A DNA stretch of 64,000 bases from Atrina japonica (GCA_030159075.1 BROG01000260.1:517001-581000); one strand, 5' to 3'; shown: positions 1-10,880, counted from the first letter of the stretch. Numbers and translations: made by a program. The notes: a model not told the origin generated them from the sequence alone.

Positions 1-77
1 AGTGACAGATACATTGCTGCAGAAACGCATTTGAATCTTCAATTCATAATTGTATGACTATGAAATTAATCAGATAA

Positions 78-172
78 AAATCAAGATATAGATTTATGAT
101 GCTTTAATTGATTAGACATGTGAATGATTTATAGTAAAAAACTATCATTTTAATTGGAACCTTAAACGTATA
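78..172 (+). repeat. Direct repeat, first copy (flanks exon 1 of gene 1)
   Basis: About 95 bases starting at AATCAAGATATAGATTTATG and ending at CCTTAAACGTATAT recur almost unchanged at 633-728. The two copies bracket exon 1 of gene 1. The first copy ends at the TATA-like motif. Confidence 0.8.
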
Positions 173-177
173 TAAAA
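171..177 (+). promoter_or_regulatory. TATA-like box upstream of gene 1
   Basis: A TATAAAA motif lies about 90 bases upstream of the start codon of gene 1 at 266. It is the only good core-promoter match in the short visible upstream region. The region is AT-rich, so chance occurrence is possible. Confidence 0.35.
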
Positions 178-203
178 TAACATTTTAAAAATTCTAACAC
201 GGC

Positions 204-264
204 GTCGTACTACATTGGCAGGGATCGAACTACATTGGCAGGGGTCGAACTACATTAGTAGGGA
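204..264 (+). repeat. Three-unit 20-bp tandem repeat in the 5' leader of gene 1
   Basis: Three successive units of the form ACTACATTGGCAGGGRTCGA, the last one degenerate, end two bases before the start codon at 266. This would be the 5' untranslated leader if transcription starts downstream of the TATA-like motif at 171. Confidence 0.8.
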
Positions 265-265
265 A

Positions 266-367
266 ATGAAAGCTAGTTTGAATATTTTGCTCCTAGGGTC
301 GATCCTGGCCCACGTAACCTGTGATATATGGAGTGTACCACCTCTTATCCATTTTGATCGTCCAGCA
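266..367 (+). CDS. Gene 1, exon 1: signal peptide exon of an unrecognised secreted protein
   Basis: This first coding exon has 34 codons. It begins MKASLNILLLGSILA, a basic residue followed by a hydrophobic core, which is a classical secretory signal peptide. Cleavage is likely near the Cys of the VTCDIW segment. The exon ends in phase 0 at a consensus donor, GCA|GTAAGT. G at -3 of the ATG is acceptable initiation context. The strongest support is comparative: the minus-strand paralogue has an exon at 28779-28678 of exactly 102 nt, also phase 0 and also GTAAGT, with Cys-x-Ile-Trp at the same position (residues 19-22). The whole gene model is 266-367, 6283-6416, 6941-7032, 7310-7540 and 8225-8412, giving about 248 residues. 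I do not recognise the protein family. Confidence 0.75.
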
Positions 368-632
368 GTAAGTACATGATATATCAGTTGATTTATTAAC
401 CATCAGCAATCATAATTTTCTTTTATTCAAGGATTTTTTGATAACTGGTTATCATGTTCCATGGTAATATTTGAGTTGAGATATTTTCTCAGATAAAACA
501 ACTGTTAAATTTTGTAAAATATGATAAATTTCCCTATTTCTTGTAGTTTATATAGAATTTTGGAAAAAAATAATATTAAACAATTGCTATACAGTGCTGT
601 ATTATTTAAAATACATGCACGAATCGAGTGAA

Positions 633-728
633 AATCAAGATATAGATTTATGACGTTTTAATTGATTAGACATGTGAATGATTTATAGTAAAAAAACTAT
701 CATTTTAATCGGAACCTTAAACGTATAT
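633..728 (+). repeat. Direct repeat, second copy (inside intron 1 of gene 1)
   Basis: This is a near-identical copy of 78-172, in the same orientation, 555 bases downstream. It is followed by a 40-base poly(A) run (738-777). Confidence 0.8.
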
Positions 729-735
729 CTGACAA

Positions 736-778
<43 letters not shown>

Positions 779-1016
779 ATATTGAAATTGATATTTCTCA
801 ATGTTTAATGGCTTTAAAGTAATATCAAATTATAAAGATACCGTTAATATCCTAAAATTCTCTGTCTTAATATTACCATTATCTGTAATTAAGCCAGTAT
901 TTTCATTCAGCGATTATTTTACTACATACCCGAAAGCAACATATATTGACACTTATGCCAACGAAATGGATTGTTTCACCATCCATTGATATCGATAATA
1001 TGTCATTTTGAAGGTG

Positions 1017-1111
1017 TTAACTAACCTTTTCCCCCCTGGATATATGAGTGGTATGTTCTTTTCTTTTGTTTAAGACCAGTCTGTTATGGTCTGTAAGGTA
1101 GAAAGGGTTAA
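1017..1111 (+). mobile_element. Short TIR element, family E copy 1
   Basis: A ~95-bp unit begins TTAACTAACCTTTT and ends AGAAAGGGTTAA, so its ends are imperfect inverted repeats. The interior contains GGATAT, GAGTGGTATG and CAGTCTGTTATGGTCTGTA. Three relatives lie at 27885-27970, 37228-37316 and 48560-48642. Too short to encode anything; a MITE-like, non-autonomous element. Confidence 0.65.
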
Positions 1112-2399
1112 TACATCGTTGTGTCAGGAATCAAACGCTTGTTTTACGACATCATTTCAGAATGTTCATCATGTTTTCTTTTTATATTTTGAGGTGACTA
1201 TCTAATTGTTCGGTACTTTTAAATTATCAAATTCATTTGACCGTCGTGTAGTTACGAATTTTGGACACAAATACGTTCTTGGCTAGAACAATGTTGACAA
1301 TTAAAGTCATTTTTTATAGTGAAATTACTTTTGAAATTTGAATCAAATATTTTATGCAAACATATGGCGTAGTTTTAATCAGTTTATGTAAATTCTATTT
1401 TGAATAAGAATGGTACTCCTTTATGAATGGCGAGGCAGGGCGGATAGTATAGTAAAAGAAGTGTAACAAAAAAGGGCAGTTTGGTTCACATTATCATAAT
1501 AGATAGGGACAAGAAGATTGTGAAAAATTCTATTATCCATGTTTAACTTGCATATTTATCCCTAATCCTATTTTGCATTAACTAAGTTGTAAAAGAAAAT
1601 CCAGAGCATATGTTTAAATAATTGAAAAACAAATTTCCAGACTACATTAAGATAGAATATGCCAATTACTTTGTTTTTAATATTATTAGCAATGTAGGAT
1701 CGTGCAGAGGAGGCTTACATTCAATATATGTTGAAAATTGATGACTGTACGAAATGAAAGAGCCGATAAACATTAATTAAAATTATTTGGGATATGATAG
1801 TAAATTATGATAACTTTCATTAAAGATAAAAAAAACAATTAATCTGGAAGATAAGGTGTTTTTGTGGGAAAGTTTGTCGATTTACTTGCAGAAGGCCGGT
1901 GGTCTCTTCCCGGGTACGTTATAACAGGGTCATCTCCTCGAACATTAAAAACTAACAGCCACAATATATTTGAAAAAAATTGTCGAGTGTGTATTCATGA
2001 AAACAGTATTCATAATTGAAAATTCAAATTAAGAAAAGGCCTAACGTCACTATACAATTTCCGATGAATGAACAGTTGCCTGTAACTTTATCTTGCGATT
2101 AGATATAAAACTTGATTTAGCAATTAACCAAGATATGTCGCCGTAGAAATTTTGAATTCATGCATATATTTCCTAGATGGATTGAATACGCAAACGATTG
2201 ATAGGGCTCCCCTCCCTGAAATGATCCAATATAAATGATCCACACTTTATTGATATTTAATCAATTTTAAAATATACCATATTGTTAAGTTTTATTTAAT
2301 CAGTGATTTCTAAGGACATTATTCTTTTTTAAACATCCAGTACATGTATTTGTAACATGTGATACTAAGATATAAAAATCAAAGATGCCAACGTATTGA

Positions 2400-2546
2400 T
2401 CTACGAATGTTCAGGAAATATAATTGAAATTCGGTGAATATTGAACAAAAACACCGTTGGAAATCAAAATGTGAGTTTAGGTGCCATGGAGAAGTAAGCG
2501 TTCTGTGTTTTATTTTACTGGTCACACCCGCGTTGAGTTCATAGTC
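2400..2546 (-). repeat. Solitary PLE-A 3' tail
   Basis: Reverse-oriented degenerate copy of the family A tail. It is recognisable by the reverse complements of TGGCACCT, ATATTCACC and the GTGACC..GT block. No coding part is attached. Confidence 0.6.
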
Positions 2547-2904
2547 ACATTCAAAGGAAACAAATCATACTAATGAGATGATAGTCGAACGGATAGTTCT
2601 AATTGTCATTCATTAGAGAACAGTAATTGCAAAAATGGGCATTACACCGACAGTACAAATTCAGAAACTTTTATATTAAATGCCATTTATCATAGGCTTT
2701 CAAAATAATGATAATGATTTTCTTATAACATTCTCAAGTAAAATAAGATAATATTTAGGACCCTATATGAAATAGTTATTGCAATGCTCTTTTTAAATTT
2801 AAAGCATTTCCATTTTAACTGAAACTGCATTAAAAAAATGTATCTGTATAATATAGTATATTACATTTGAATCATATGCACGAATTGAAAAGATGAATTC
2901 ATAG

Positions 2905-3155
2905 TGTAACCAGTTCGAGAGCGATTGTCGAGTCGATTCTACTATGATTGTGACGATGATTGAGACGATGATCACTTATATCATTTCAAATTTACTGTGG
3001 ACTCTCGGTGGATGTGACCGGTCAACAGAGGGGAGTGTACTTCTCCTTGACACCTAACCCCACCTTTGGTTTCCATTATTCTATATTTTGTCCAATATTC
3101 ACCAAATTTCGATATGTATCCCGGGAACCCTGAATGTTATTTTACACTTTATTAT
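2905..3155 (+). repeat. Solitary PLE-A 3' tail
   Basis: This stretch contains ACTGTGGACTCTCGGTGGAT, TGTGACCGGTCAACAG, the CACC..CCTTTGGTTTCCA block and TTGTCCAATATTCACCA in the same order as the tail of family A at 54958-55182. It has no attached reverse transcriptase. Confidence 0.7.
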
Positions 3156-3357
3156 CTGTGATTTTATACTAATTTAACAATAATGCAGTAGAATGTATAT
3201 GAAAAAAATGTGTGTATGGATGTGTATGTACGTGTGTATGTATATTATATATACTCTATACATGTGAGTTTGTAAATGATATATAATAGAGTATTTGCAA
3301 GCATAGAGCGAGTGTAAGGAACAGGGTTTTTTCTGTGCCGAATTGTTAATCTAAAGC

Positions 3358-3360
<3 letters not shown>

Positions 3361-3454
<94 letters not shown>
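3361..3454. repeat. (AT)n microsatellite abutting the Penelope-like element
   Basis: A pure 94-base AT run ends where the Penelope-like element's 3' side begins. Another short AT run (about 6236-6258) lies just beyond its 5' side. Confidence 0.9.
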
Positions 3455-3456
<2 letters not shown>

Positions 3457-3517
3457 AGTAGAAAAATTATTATTCAGAACAACACATTCCTTTGATCATA
3501 GTAAGTATAATTATTCT

Positions 3518-3556
3518 TCTGTTAGCGCTTTCAGCCATAGCGGCTCTTCAGACAGA
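3518..3556 (-). ncRNA. Hammerhead-ribozyme-like motif of the Penelope-like element
   Basis: On the minus strand, read 5' to 3': UCUGU, CUGAAGA (fits the CUGANGA core), GCC, loop GCUAU, GGC, one extra U, GAAA, GCGCUA, ACAGA. UCUGU pairs with ACAGA as stem I, GCC with GGC as stem II, and AGCGCU is self-complementary, so stem III would form between two molecules. Small hammerheads with minimal stem III are known in PLEs. The extra U before GAAA is a defect in this copy. Confidence 0.55.
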
Positions 3557-3649
3557 GTAAAACGTTGTCAAGTGACAACGATTATTAATTATGACGTTAT
3601 CGTCATAGTAACGTTCAGTGGTAGCTATTGCGGTTGGAAAATGTTAAAG

Positions 3650-4234
3650 TCATTTCCTGTTTAGTTTCGGATTAAAACGTTTGATAAAATAGTCTTCTTT
3701 GGCTTTTCTTAAATTTTCGTCCTCTGACCAAATCTTAAAGAAAGGAAACATTTCGAATTTTCCTTTTCCACATATCTCGAAATGTTCACTACACGGGGAG
3801 TTCCTCGTTGAAGGGTCCCTTATCTGCTGTCTATGAACCCTTACTCGGTCGAACAGTTTGGTTCCGGTTTGTCCTATATAGTTTTCTTTACACTCGGGGC
3901 ATGTTGCACAGTATATTAAGTTAGATGTTTTGCAGTTCATATTAGCATTAATTTTGAATGTTTGCCCGTTCTTGAAAGCTATTTTCTCGCATTCAACAAT
4001 ATAGGCACATGTTCCGCACCGAGGATCTCCGCATTTTGTCACCCGGTGGATATCGATGTCCGATGTAAATTTGGCTCTTGTTAACAGTTTTTTCAAGTTA
4101 GGAGCTTGTCTTCTACTGTTAATTAGCTGTGTTTCTTGAAATAGTTCACTCATTTTAGTGGACTGATGGAGAATCGGAAGATATCTTTTTGCAGTGGTAA
4201 CTATGTTATGATTCCTTGGATTATATGTTATCAC
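3650..4234 (-). pseudogene. PLE GIY-YIG endonuclease domain
   Basis: This 194-codon frame has the Cys-rich motif CGDPRCGTC (PLE zinc-binding element) followed by the nuclease. LIYCATCPECKENYIGQTG supplies the Y..YIG pair, RVRVHRQQI the conserved Arg, and KAKEDYFIKRFNPKLN the catalytic Glu region and C-terminus. The residues of the active site look intact. It is the 3' end of the interrupted PLE polyprotein and would not be translated alone. Confidence 0.88.
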
Positions 4235-4363
4235 AAATGGAATGTTTTTATATTGGTTATCATTTATTTCATGATCAGGTGTTCTTCGTAATACTGTATT
4301 CGGGATATTTTTCGCTTTTGTGATCGCTGCGTTGACGAAATTTTCTGGATATTGTGGTCTTCT

Positions 4364-4897
4364 TCAATATATTATCAGTTCTTGTAATCTTCGTTCGCGC
4401 AATGTTATATCAATCACAATGGTACAGATACGTCTTGCCATATTAAAAGGAATGTTCCGTTTTGTGTGCGATGGGTGGCAAGAGTGAAAATTAAGATATT
4501 GGTGTGTATCTGTATCCTTACAATATAAATCTGTTATTATATTCTCATCTTCCTTAATGATTAAAATTTCTAAAAACGGAAGTCTGGTTTCATTGAATTC
4601 CATCGTGAATTTTATCGCTTCGTGCAGGTTGTTTATGAATTCGTGAAATTTCACCAGATCTTCGCGGCATCTATTCAAAAAAATGAAGCAGTCGTCTAAA
4701 TATCGCTTCCAGTTTTCCTTTATGTAATTTTCAAATGTTTGATCGAAAGATCGATGTAACGTAGTATAAAGTTTTTCCTCCAGATAACCCATCACAAGTG
4801 TAGCATAAATTGGTGCTACGTTGGTGCCCATTGCTGTTCCTTTTATTTGTAGGTAAAATTGGTTATCAAAGAAGAAAAAATTATTTTCTAGTACCAT
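4364..4897 (-). pseudogene. PLE reverse transcriptase, catalytic C-terminal half
   Basis: The frame continues from the preceding piece. It contains RT motif B (KGTAMGTNVAPIYA) and motif C with the catalytic Asp pair in RYLDDCFIF, then LPFLEILI and the thumb-region block YCKDTDTHQYLNFHSCHPSH. It ends at an in-frame TGA, beyond which the frame stays open to the endonuclease (RRPQYPENFVNAAI and so on). Confidence 0.88.
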
Positions 4898-4918
4898 TGT
4901 AAGACCTTCAAAGATAAA

Positions 4919-5731
4919 TTATTTAGAAAAACGAGGTGAAATTTGTTCCGAATGTCTTTCTATCCAAAAATTTATTGCACTGATTCCTAAATTATGTGGG
5001 ATATTTGTATATAAACTGCTGACATCGAAACTTACAAGGATTGTTCCTTTGTGTACTTTTTCCGGGATATAGTTCAGGAAGTCCATATCATCGCGGATAA
5101 AACTAGGTATAAGTTTGCACAATGGTTTAAGTATGATGTCCAAAAAATTGCTTAAACGTTGTGTGCTCGATGAAGGTCCTGCTATTATTGGGCGTAACTT
5201 CAGATCACTTGGTTTCAGCAATTTTACATATGTTGAATTCTGTCCTTTAATATTATTTTGAATTTCTTTTGACTTGTGAATTTTCGATAATCCGTAAAAA
5301 TTGCTAGTCCTGACTTCAACGTTATTTAGATAATCTTTTTCATTTTCTGTTAGTTTACTCTCGAATTTTGTAGTCAGTTTATGCACTTTATTGATGGTAC
5401 GTTTGTCTTCATTGTGGTTTAGCTTTTTATAAAACTGTGTATCGTTCAGTTGTTCTAAAGCCATTTCCTTGTAATGAAGTTTGTCCATTATAACTATAGC
5501 ACCGCCTTTGTAAGCCTCTTTGATTATAATTGATTTGTCGTTCTGTAAATCTTTTAATGCCCTTTGTTGATCTTTTAGAATATTCGATTTAACAGTTTTG
5601 TCGACGATATTTGAATTAGCTGATTCTTTCAGGCAGTTGATATAAGAGTCCAAATGCTTATCCCTATTTGTTTGAGGTTTGAATCCCTTTTTTTTGAACA
5701 AGCGATTCATCGTTGTAATTATTATTAGCAA
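4919..5731 (-). pseudogene. PLE reverse transcriptase, N-terminal half
   Basis: This is the 270-codon open part of the broken PLE ORF. It shows the PLE N-terminal block (KGGAIVIMDKLHY), FYGLSKIHK, LRPIIAGPSSSTQRLSN and RT motif A (VSFDVSSLYTNIPH). It ends at an in-frame TAA, after which the same frame resumes (FIFEGLTMVLENN). Upstream, another frame carries LENGLKFTPTP, typical of PLE N-termini. The apparent Met start is therefore an artefact of the frameshift. Confidence 0.85.
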
Positions 5732-6282
5732 AAAATTCTTTTAGTCGTAATTTTCGACAGAATTCCTCCGTATCTTTAATTAGATCGGGTGTGTTTCATA
5801 TCGGAGTGGGTGTGAATTTTAATCCATTTTCTAAAAGTTTGATTTCATGGTTTGATAGATCTCTTGCCGACAAATTTATAATTTTTGGTTCTATTATTTC
5901 ATTTGTATTTAGAACCTCTTGAATATTATCTTTTTCCGGTTCTTTCGGAAAGTTCCTCGTCCTAAAAAACGATTCTTGTTAGGAGGTTGATTTATTTTAG
6001 ATATTGGTTCTTGTATATTTCTGGAATCTTCAACTCCCTCCATTCTTGTTTGAAAAGTGTTTTGCTTCCGGTAACCGGATTGGGCATTAAATTGTCCGAT
6101 CCCGCGAATGGTGCGAAATGGCTTTTGAAATACTTGTCGATTTACCTTTCCGAATCTTGTATTTGTGGAGATCGGTCCATTTTTAACTACTTCTGAATAA
6201 GAACGTATATATTATACATATATATTCATATAACGTATATATATATATATATATATTATACAAATTGTGATCTATTTTCAAG

Positions 6283-6416
6283 ATGAATGGACGGTGGTGG
6301 ACTTATAAGTGGTTGCCTCCAGCAGGAATAAATGAGAATAATATTCAACTCAGCAGAACATGGACTGTCAAGTATGAGGACAGAACAGAAACCTTCCATT
6401 TGTTTCGACAAGGGAG
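6283..6416 (+). CDS. Gene 1, exon 2 (NGRWW exon)
   Basis: The exon is 134 nt, entering in phase 0 after TTTTCAAG and leaving in phase 2 at GGGAG|GTAATA. It encodes 44 full codons beginning MNGRWWTYKWLPPAGIN and ending FHLFRQG, with the split codon AG|G giving Arg. The opposite-strand paralogous exon at 23387-23254 is also exactly 134 nt with the same phases. It begins LNGRWWTLRWMPPQGFN and ends LDIFIRG. Tryptophans and the PP-x-G turn are conserved while the middle has diverged, as expected for a secreted protein under selection. The initial Met codon is not the start of the protein; it follows exon 1 in frame. It is only about 85 bases from the edge of the inserted PLE. Confidence 0.85.
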
Positions 6417-6940
<524 letters not shown>

Positions 6941-7032
6941 GTATGCAGAAAATCCATACGTGTGTGCAAGAAACAGAGCAGCCGTATGTCCTGCTGGGCC
7001 ACCTGGTGTATGGTCGTACAAAGATTCACTAG
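6941..7032 (+). CDS. Gene 1, exon 3 (two-cysteine exon)
   Basis: The exon is 92 nt, entering in phase 2 and leaving in phase 1 (CACTAG|GTTAGA). The reading is [20 protein letters not shown], continuing [11 protein letters not shown] and a split Gly codon. The paralogous exon at 22906-22815 is exactly 92 nt. It reads RYLYSPGKCFSQQAKLCPSS then KPGYFNYRAPD, keeping the Arg-Tyr start, both cysteines (Cys-x7-Cys-Pro) and the Pro-Gly turn. The conserved length fixes the acceptor choice here: the alternative AG at 6947-6948 would give unequal lengths. A 107-codon ORF covering this stretch in another frame is not the real product. Confidence 0.85.
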
Positions 7033-7192
7033 GTTAGACTGTTTAGTTGCATTGTTTGTTTTCAAATTCACGCAATAATACATGGTATATTCCTAGTGAA
7101 AAAAAATTAGGTATTATCTTTTTATAGTAAAAGCAACGTGATTGGCGGACGTAGGAAACACAAAGTAACCTATTGATTAATTACAAATGATT

Positions 7193-7287
<95 letters not shown>

Positions 7288-7309
7288 GCATATATGTATG
7301 GTATTTCAG
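7033..7309 (+). other. Gene 1, intron 3 with (AT)n array
   Basis: This 277-base intron is one third microsatellite. The (AT)n tract at 7195-7284 stops 25 bases before the acceptor GGTATTTCAG. Confidence 0.75.
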
Positions 7310-7540
7310 GGCAAGTGCAGGAGATGAAACTTGTTCAAACTGATTATGTCACTTACAAAGTGATAGTTGGTTGCATGCCTAGGTTCGAGCCTGGATGTAG
7401 ATTGAATGTAGATGTTCGTACACGTATGCCCTTCGCAGGACCAAGACTACGTCGTTTTCTGGACAAGAAGATTAAAAATTTTCTTTGCCTCAACCCAAAT
7501 AAATTTGTTGACGTCCAGAGATTGTCAAGGCCATATCCAG
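7310..7540 (+). CDS. Gene 1, exon 4 (conserved C-terminal domain exon)
   Basis: This 231-nt exon is phase 1 on both sides (acceptor GTATTTCAG, donor CCATATCCAG|GTATTT). It encodes 76 full codons. Landmarks in order are QEMKLVQTDYVTY, VGCMPRFEPGCRL, VRTRMPFAGPRLR, LDKKIK and LNPNKFVDVQRLSRPYP. The paralogous exon at 21095-20859 (237 nt, phase 1-1) keeps TDY-x-TY, GC-x-PRF-x2-GC, VRTR-x-PFAGP-x-LR, LDK-x-IK, LNP and F-x-D-x-Q-x-LSR. This is the best conserved part of the protein and a natural query for family searches. No catalytic signature is evident; the paired Gly-Cys motifs suggest a disulphide in an extracellular fold. Confidence 0.87.
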
Positions 7541-7836
7541 GTATTTTCATAATGTCATATCAATAATGAATAGAAACAGAAAGCGTCATATTATGTGTTT
7601 CTATTAAATAGTCGGCATTCTCATGAGGTTAAGTTAGCATCGATGACTGAATACAAAGAATATTAAACCATGGGTTCGCGCACGTGTGTGTTCATACATA
7701 AATATCAATTTTGAAAGCTGAATTCTCATATCCCAATATCCTCAGGAAAGGAAATATTTCAATTGACATAGCAAAGTGTTAATATAAATACGGAACTGGT
7801 GCATTTTTATTTATTAATCATAATTGTGATATAAAT

Positions 7837-7873
<37 letters not shown>

Positions 7874-8224
7874 CACAAGTACAGGCATGCAAACACGCAC
7901 ACACATCGGAAATATAATGTTTTTTTTATCCTCATAAATATAACTGTCATTGATAATTTACAGTTTGCTGAGAAAAGAAAATAGCAGAAGCGCAGATACA
8001 GGTGAAATTGCCGATGGATTGACAACGGAACCGAAACCAACTACTGTCGAACTCGGTTAAAATGAAAGCGTGGGGATATTGAACGTAATTTCAAATTAAC
8101 CGAATTTTAATGTATCCGTTTTGTATGGAGATCATAGAATTCAAACAGTAAGAAAACCATTATTAGGACATGGAAGAAAGCATAACTATCTATTATCTAC
8201 ATTTAAATTGTACTTTATTTCCAG
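7541..8224 (+). other. Gene 1, intron 4 (putative)
   Basis: This stretch runs from the donor at 7541 to TTTATTTCCAG at 8224. It contains an (AC)n array at 7840-7869. Its 3' boundary depends on exon 5 being real. Confidence 0.5.
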
Positions 8225-8412
8225 AAAATAAACAACACACTGAAATATTACTGTTTTGCGAAAAAATCCATTATTTTACGCTACAAATATATTTTCTTTC
8301 AACATTACGAAGGAATATAGATGATCTAGGAATGAGAACAACTTGTCGGGAACGTCGGCCTTTGGAAGAGACGGCATGCACTGTCAGTTTCGGAGAAAAC
8401 TCTGATGACTGA
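8225..8412 (+). CDS. Gene 1, putative terminal exon 5
   Basis: After a good acceptor (TTTATTTCCAG) there is an open frame in the required phase 1. It has 61 codons and ends TVSFGENSDD then TGA at 8410-8412. It is polar and charged, including RERRPLEE. An AATAAA lies 88 bases downstream at 8501. Phase, acceptor, stop and poly(A) signal all fit a last exon, but I found no clearly homologous exon in gene 2. It could therefore be a chance frame, with the true 3' end elsewhere. Confidence 0.5.
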
Positions 8413-8500
8413 ACAATTGTAAATATTGAGTTCTTTCTTTGAATAATTCCTCTTAAAATGCTAGGATTAATTACATAATATTTTACAATGTCTGTTTTGG

Positions 8501-8506
8501 AATAAA
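8501..8506 (+). terminator. Candidate poly(A) signal of gene 1
   Basis: AATAAA occurs 88 bases after the stop codon of the putative last exon. The local sequence is AT-rich, so this is supportive rather than decisive. Confidence 0.4.
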
Positions 8507-8519
8507 TCTTTTTATCCAC

Positions 8520-9680
8520 GAGTCGTATAATTTCGTATTTTTCAGCAATGGTAAAGTTTATGGTTTTTTTTTTGAGTTGTCGTCATGCGATCTTATTATT
8601 TTTAATGAGTAAAGACAAACAACAAACAAATATTACAAATAACGTGCCTGTATTGGGGTCTCTAACAGCAGTTCATTCACCGGTGACAAACTTATACCCA
8701 ATACAACGACAAACTTCTACTTCAAATTAACAGTTATCAAAACAAATCATTAAGTGTTCACCGGACCTTATGATTCATTTCAAATAATCCGATTTTTAAA
8801 TCAAAGCAATTTGAAAATAAACAAGTTTTTCAGCATATGAGCTATCGGTATATTCTTACAAAGACGACAACAAATGAACGTTATAAGAGACATAGCTGTG
8901 AAACATTGCTATATATTTTTTTTCGAAATTCAGTTGAGTGGCCCTTTAAACAAACCGAGTGTTCGAATATATCCGACTTGACCTTGGTCTGACTTATTCT
9001 TGATTCGTTATTTCGGAAGTGAAAACATTCATATCATAACAGGTGGTATGAGCTCCCGTTTGTTTATAATTTTACATTTTTTCATACTTGTGAACTGTAT
9101 ATTAGCCGGCAAAATGTCCAGATATAGTAAATGAACTTTGTTGATCTCAATATTTATTTTCGACATGCAGGTGAGTTATACCCAAACTTCACCCGTTTGT
9201 TCTATGCGACTGTAGTTAGACAATGACGACTGATTTAGCGGTTGTGGGGGCTTGTTTCTATTCAGAAAACTGAACAAATATGGCTACCAATGGAAGTAAA
9301 ACATAGGGGGTGTTTCAACAATTATATTATTATTTTTTTGTATTTAATTAAATTGGTTTAAACGTTGAATTAACAGCTTTAAGCTTCACCCGACTGGACC
9401 TTGGTTTTTATTTTGTATATAAAGCCTTGGCGAAAGATCAAAGATACCATTTTAAAGTCCCAGATATGTCCCGGCACTATAAATAGACATGTATACATGT
9501 ATACTTCCATATAGCAATATACAAACATCATTGACACAAAAAACAACATTATAGTAGCAAACTGAAGCTCATTTACTTTATGTATTACACACTGGAATTG
9601 GTTATGTCAATGTATAAAAACAAAGGTAAAATGAACCGGATATCCGGCAAGGGTAGACAATCCACAGGACCACACACACA
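8520..9680. other. Intergenic, no recognisable feature
   Basis: This AT-rich sequence lies downstream of gene 1. Short frames (for example 8548-8730) have no recognisable motif. I see no repeat family here. Confidence 0.5.
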
Positions 9681-9681
9681 C

Positions 9682-9850
<169 letters not shown>

Positions 9851-9950
9851 GTGTATATTTATATATATATATACACAGTAAAACCTGCTGTAGCGGTCAC
9901 CTCTATATAAGGATTACCTGTTTATAAGGTCCACTGTGGTGTTAGCCGTT

Positions 9951-9963
9951 TCATCATCATCAG

Positions 9964-10014
<51 letters not shown>

Positions 10015-10018
10015 CATC
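9951..10018. repeat. (ATC)n microsatellite
   Basis: About 22 units of CAT/ATC with a few substitutions. Confidence 0.9.
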
Positions 10019-10019
10019 G

Positions 10020-10880
10020 TTATTATTATTACATGCTGATAGTTTTACACATACTTAATCTAGCTAATTTAGGTTTTGCAATTATATTAGATAAAAACAT
10101 CGTGTTACTAATGTGAAAAAGATATCACAACTGCTTGAATGACTCAAATGACAAAATGATGAACGGTGAATTAATTACAAAAATGATTTCATATACAAAT
10201 GGAATAAAAATAATTTGCATAGATAAAGGAAATTAGGAAATGCTTACACAATCAAAGAGAGATAACTCCAGGTAGAGTGTAAATATTAGAGGTAGATGTG
10301 TGCCTATATTTATATAAGATACCTCGTAAACGATGTCATGGTCGCTGGGATTATATTCTTACATCTTTAATATATATACATATAAATAAACTTTTCTTTT
10401 CTATTTCCTATGGGGAATCATAAACATGACAAAAAAACTTCGATGTGAAAAAGAAACAAATGCGTGCGTTTTTCTATTTTTAATATCGACTATGTCGTCG
10501 TAATAAGGAACACATTTCAGCTTGAGTATTGAGTATTGAGGTACCGTGAGCTGAATGTTTGCACAAAAAGAAAAAAAAACTGAAGCCATCATCAAAACAT
10601 AAACTGTAATTAACTGTGAAACAGTGTGTGTTAGAAATAGCACACCTTCTTTATATGGATGACAACAATTTCTACATAAACTGATAACTCTCTTTGCTGG
10701 ACACGTTATGTAGATATACGCTGATACTTACGGGAATATGAAATTTTTAGGGCATTGCCTGTGTTTACCATAAATTTTTTTTTTTTTTTCTACTTTTAGC
10801 ACATGTTGAAGTTGCAGCATAACGTTTTCATTCTACTCATGAAAGTTTTGGCTTGTGATTTATATATATATATTAAAAGT
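10020..10880. other. Intergenic, nothing recognised
   Basis: AT-rich sequence ahead of the family A copy. The 80-codon minus frame at 10401-10643 has no supporting signal. Confidence 0.5.

Larger units (their letters stand above)
3455..6196 (-). mobile_element. Penelope-like retroelement with GIY-YIG endonuclease (dead copy)
   Basis: A ~2.7-kb element lies antisense in intron 1 of gene 1. In order on the minus strand it has an N-terminal open region (about 6193-5740), reverse transcriptase (5731-4364), GIY-YIG endonuclease (4234-3650) and a 3' region with a hammerhead-like motif (3556-3518). PLEs copy RNA into DNA at a nick made by their own endonuclease. This copy is inactivated by a frameshift near an A-run at about 5695, an in-frame TGA in the N-terminal region, an in-frame TAA at 4919-4921 and an in-frame TGA at 4364-4366. 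There may be another frameshift near 5945. The three C-terminal frames are in the same register, so the stops are point nonsense changes rather than gene boundaries. AT arrays flank it on both sides. Confidence 0.9.
368..6282 (+). other. Gene 1, intron 1
   Basis: This 5.9-kb phase-0 intron runs from GTAAGT at 368 to an AG at 6281-6282. It holds the second direct repeat, a poly(A) run, a short TIR element (1017-1111), two solitary PLE-A tails (about 2400-2546 and 2905-3155), an (AT)n array and a complete-looking but dead Penelope-like element (3455-6196, antisense to the gene). I see no further exon in it, but a small one could be missed. Confidence 0.6.

Noticed and set aside
5987..6196. Plus-strand 69-codon ORF
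   Set aside because: Shadow of the N-terminal part of the minus-strand Penelope-like element.
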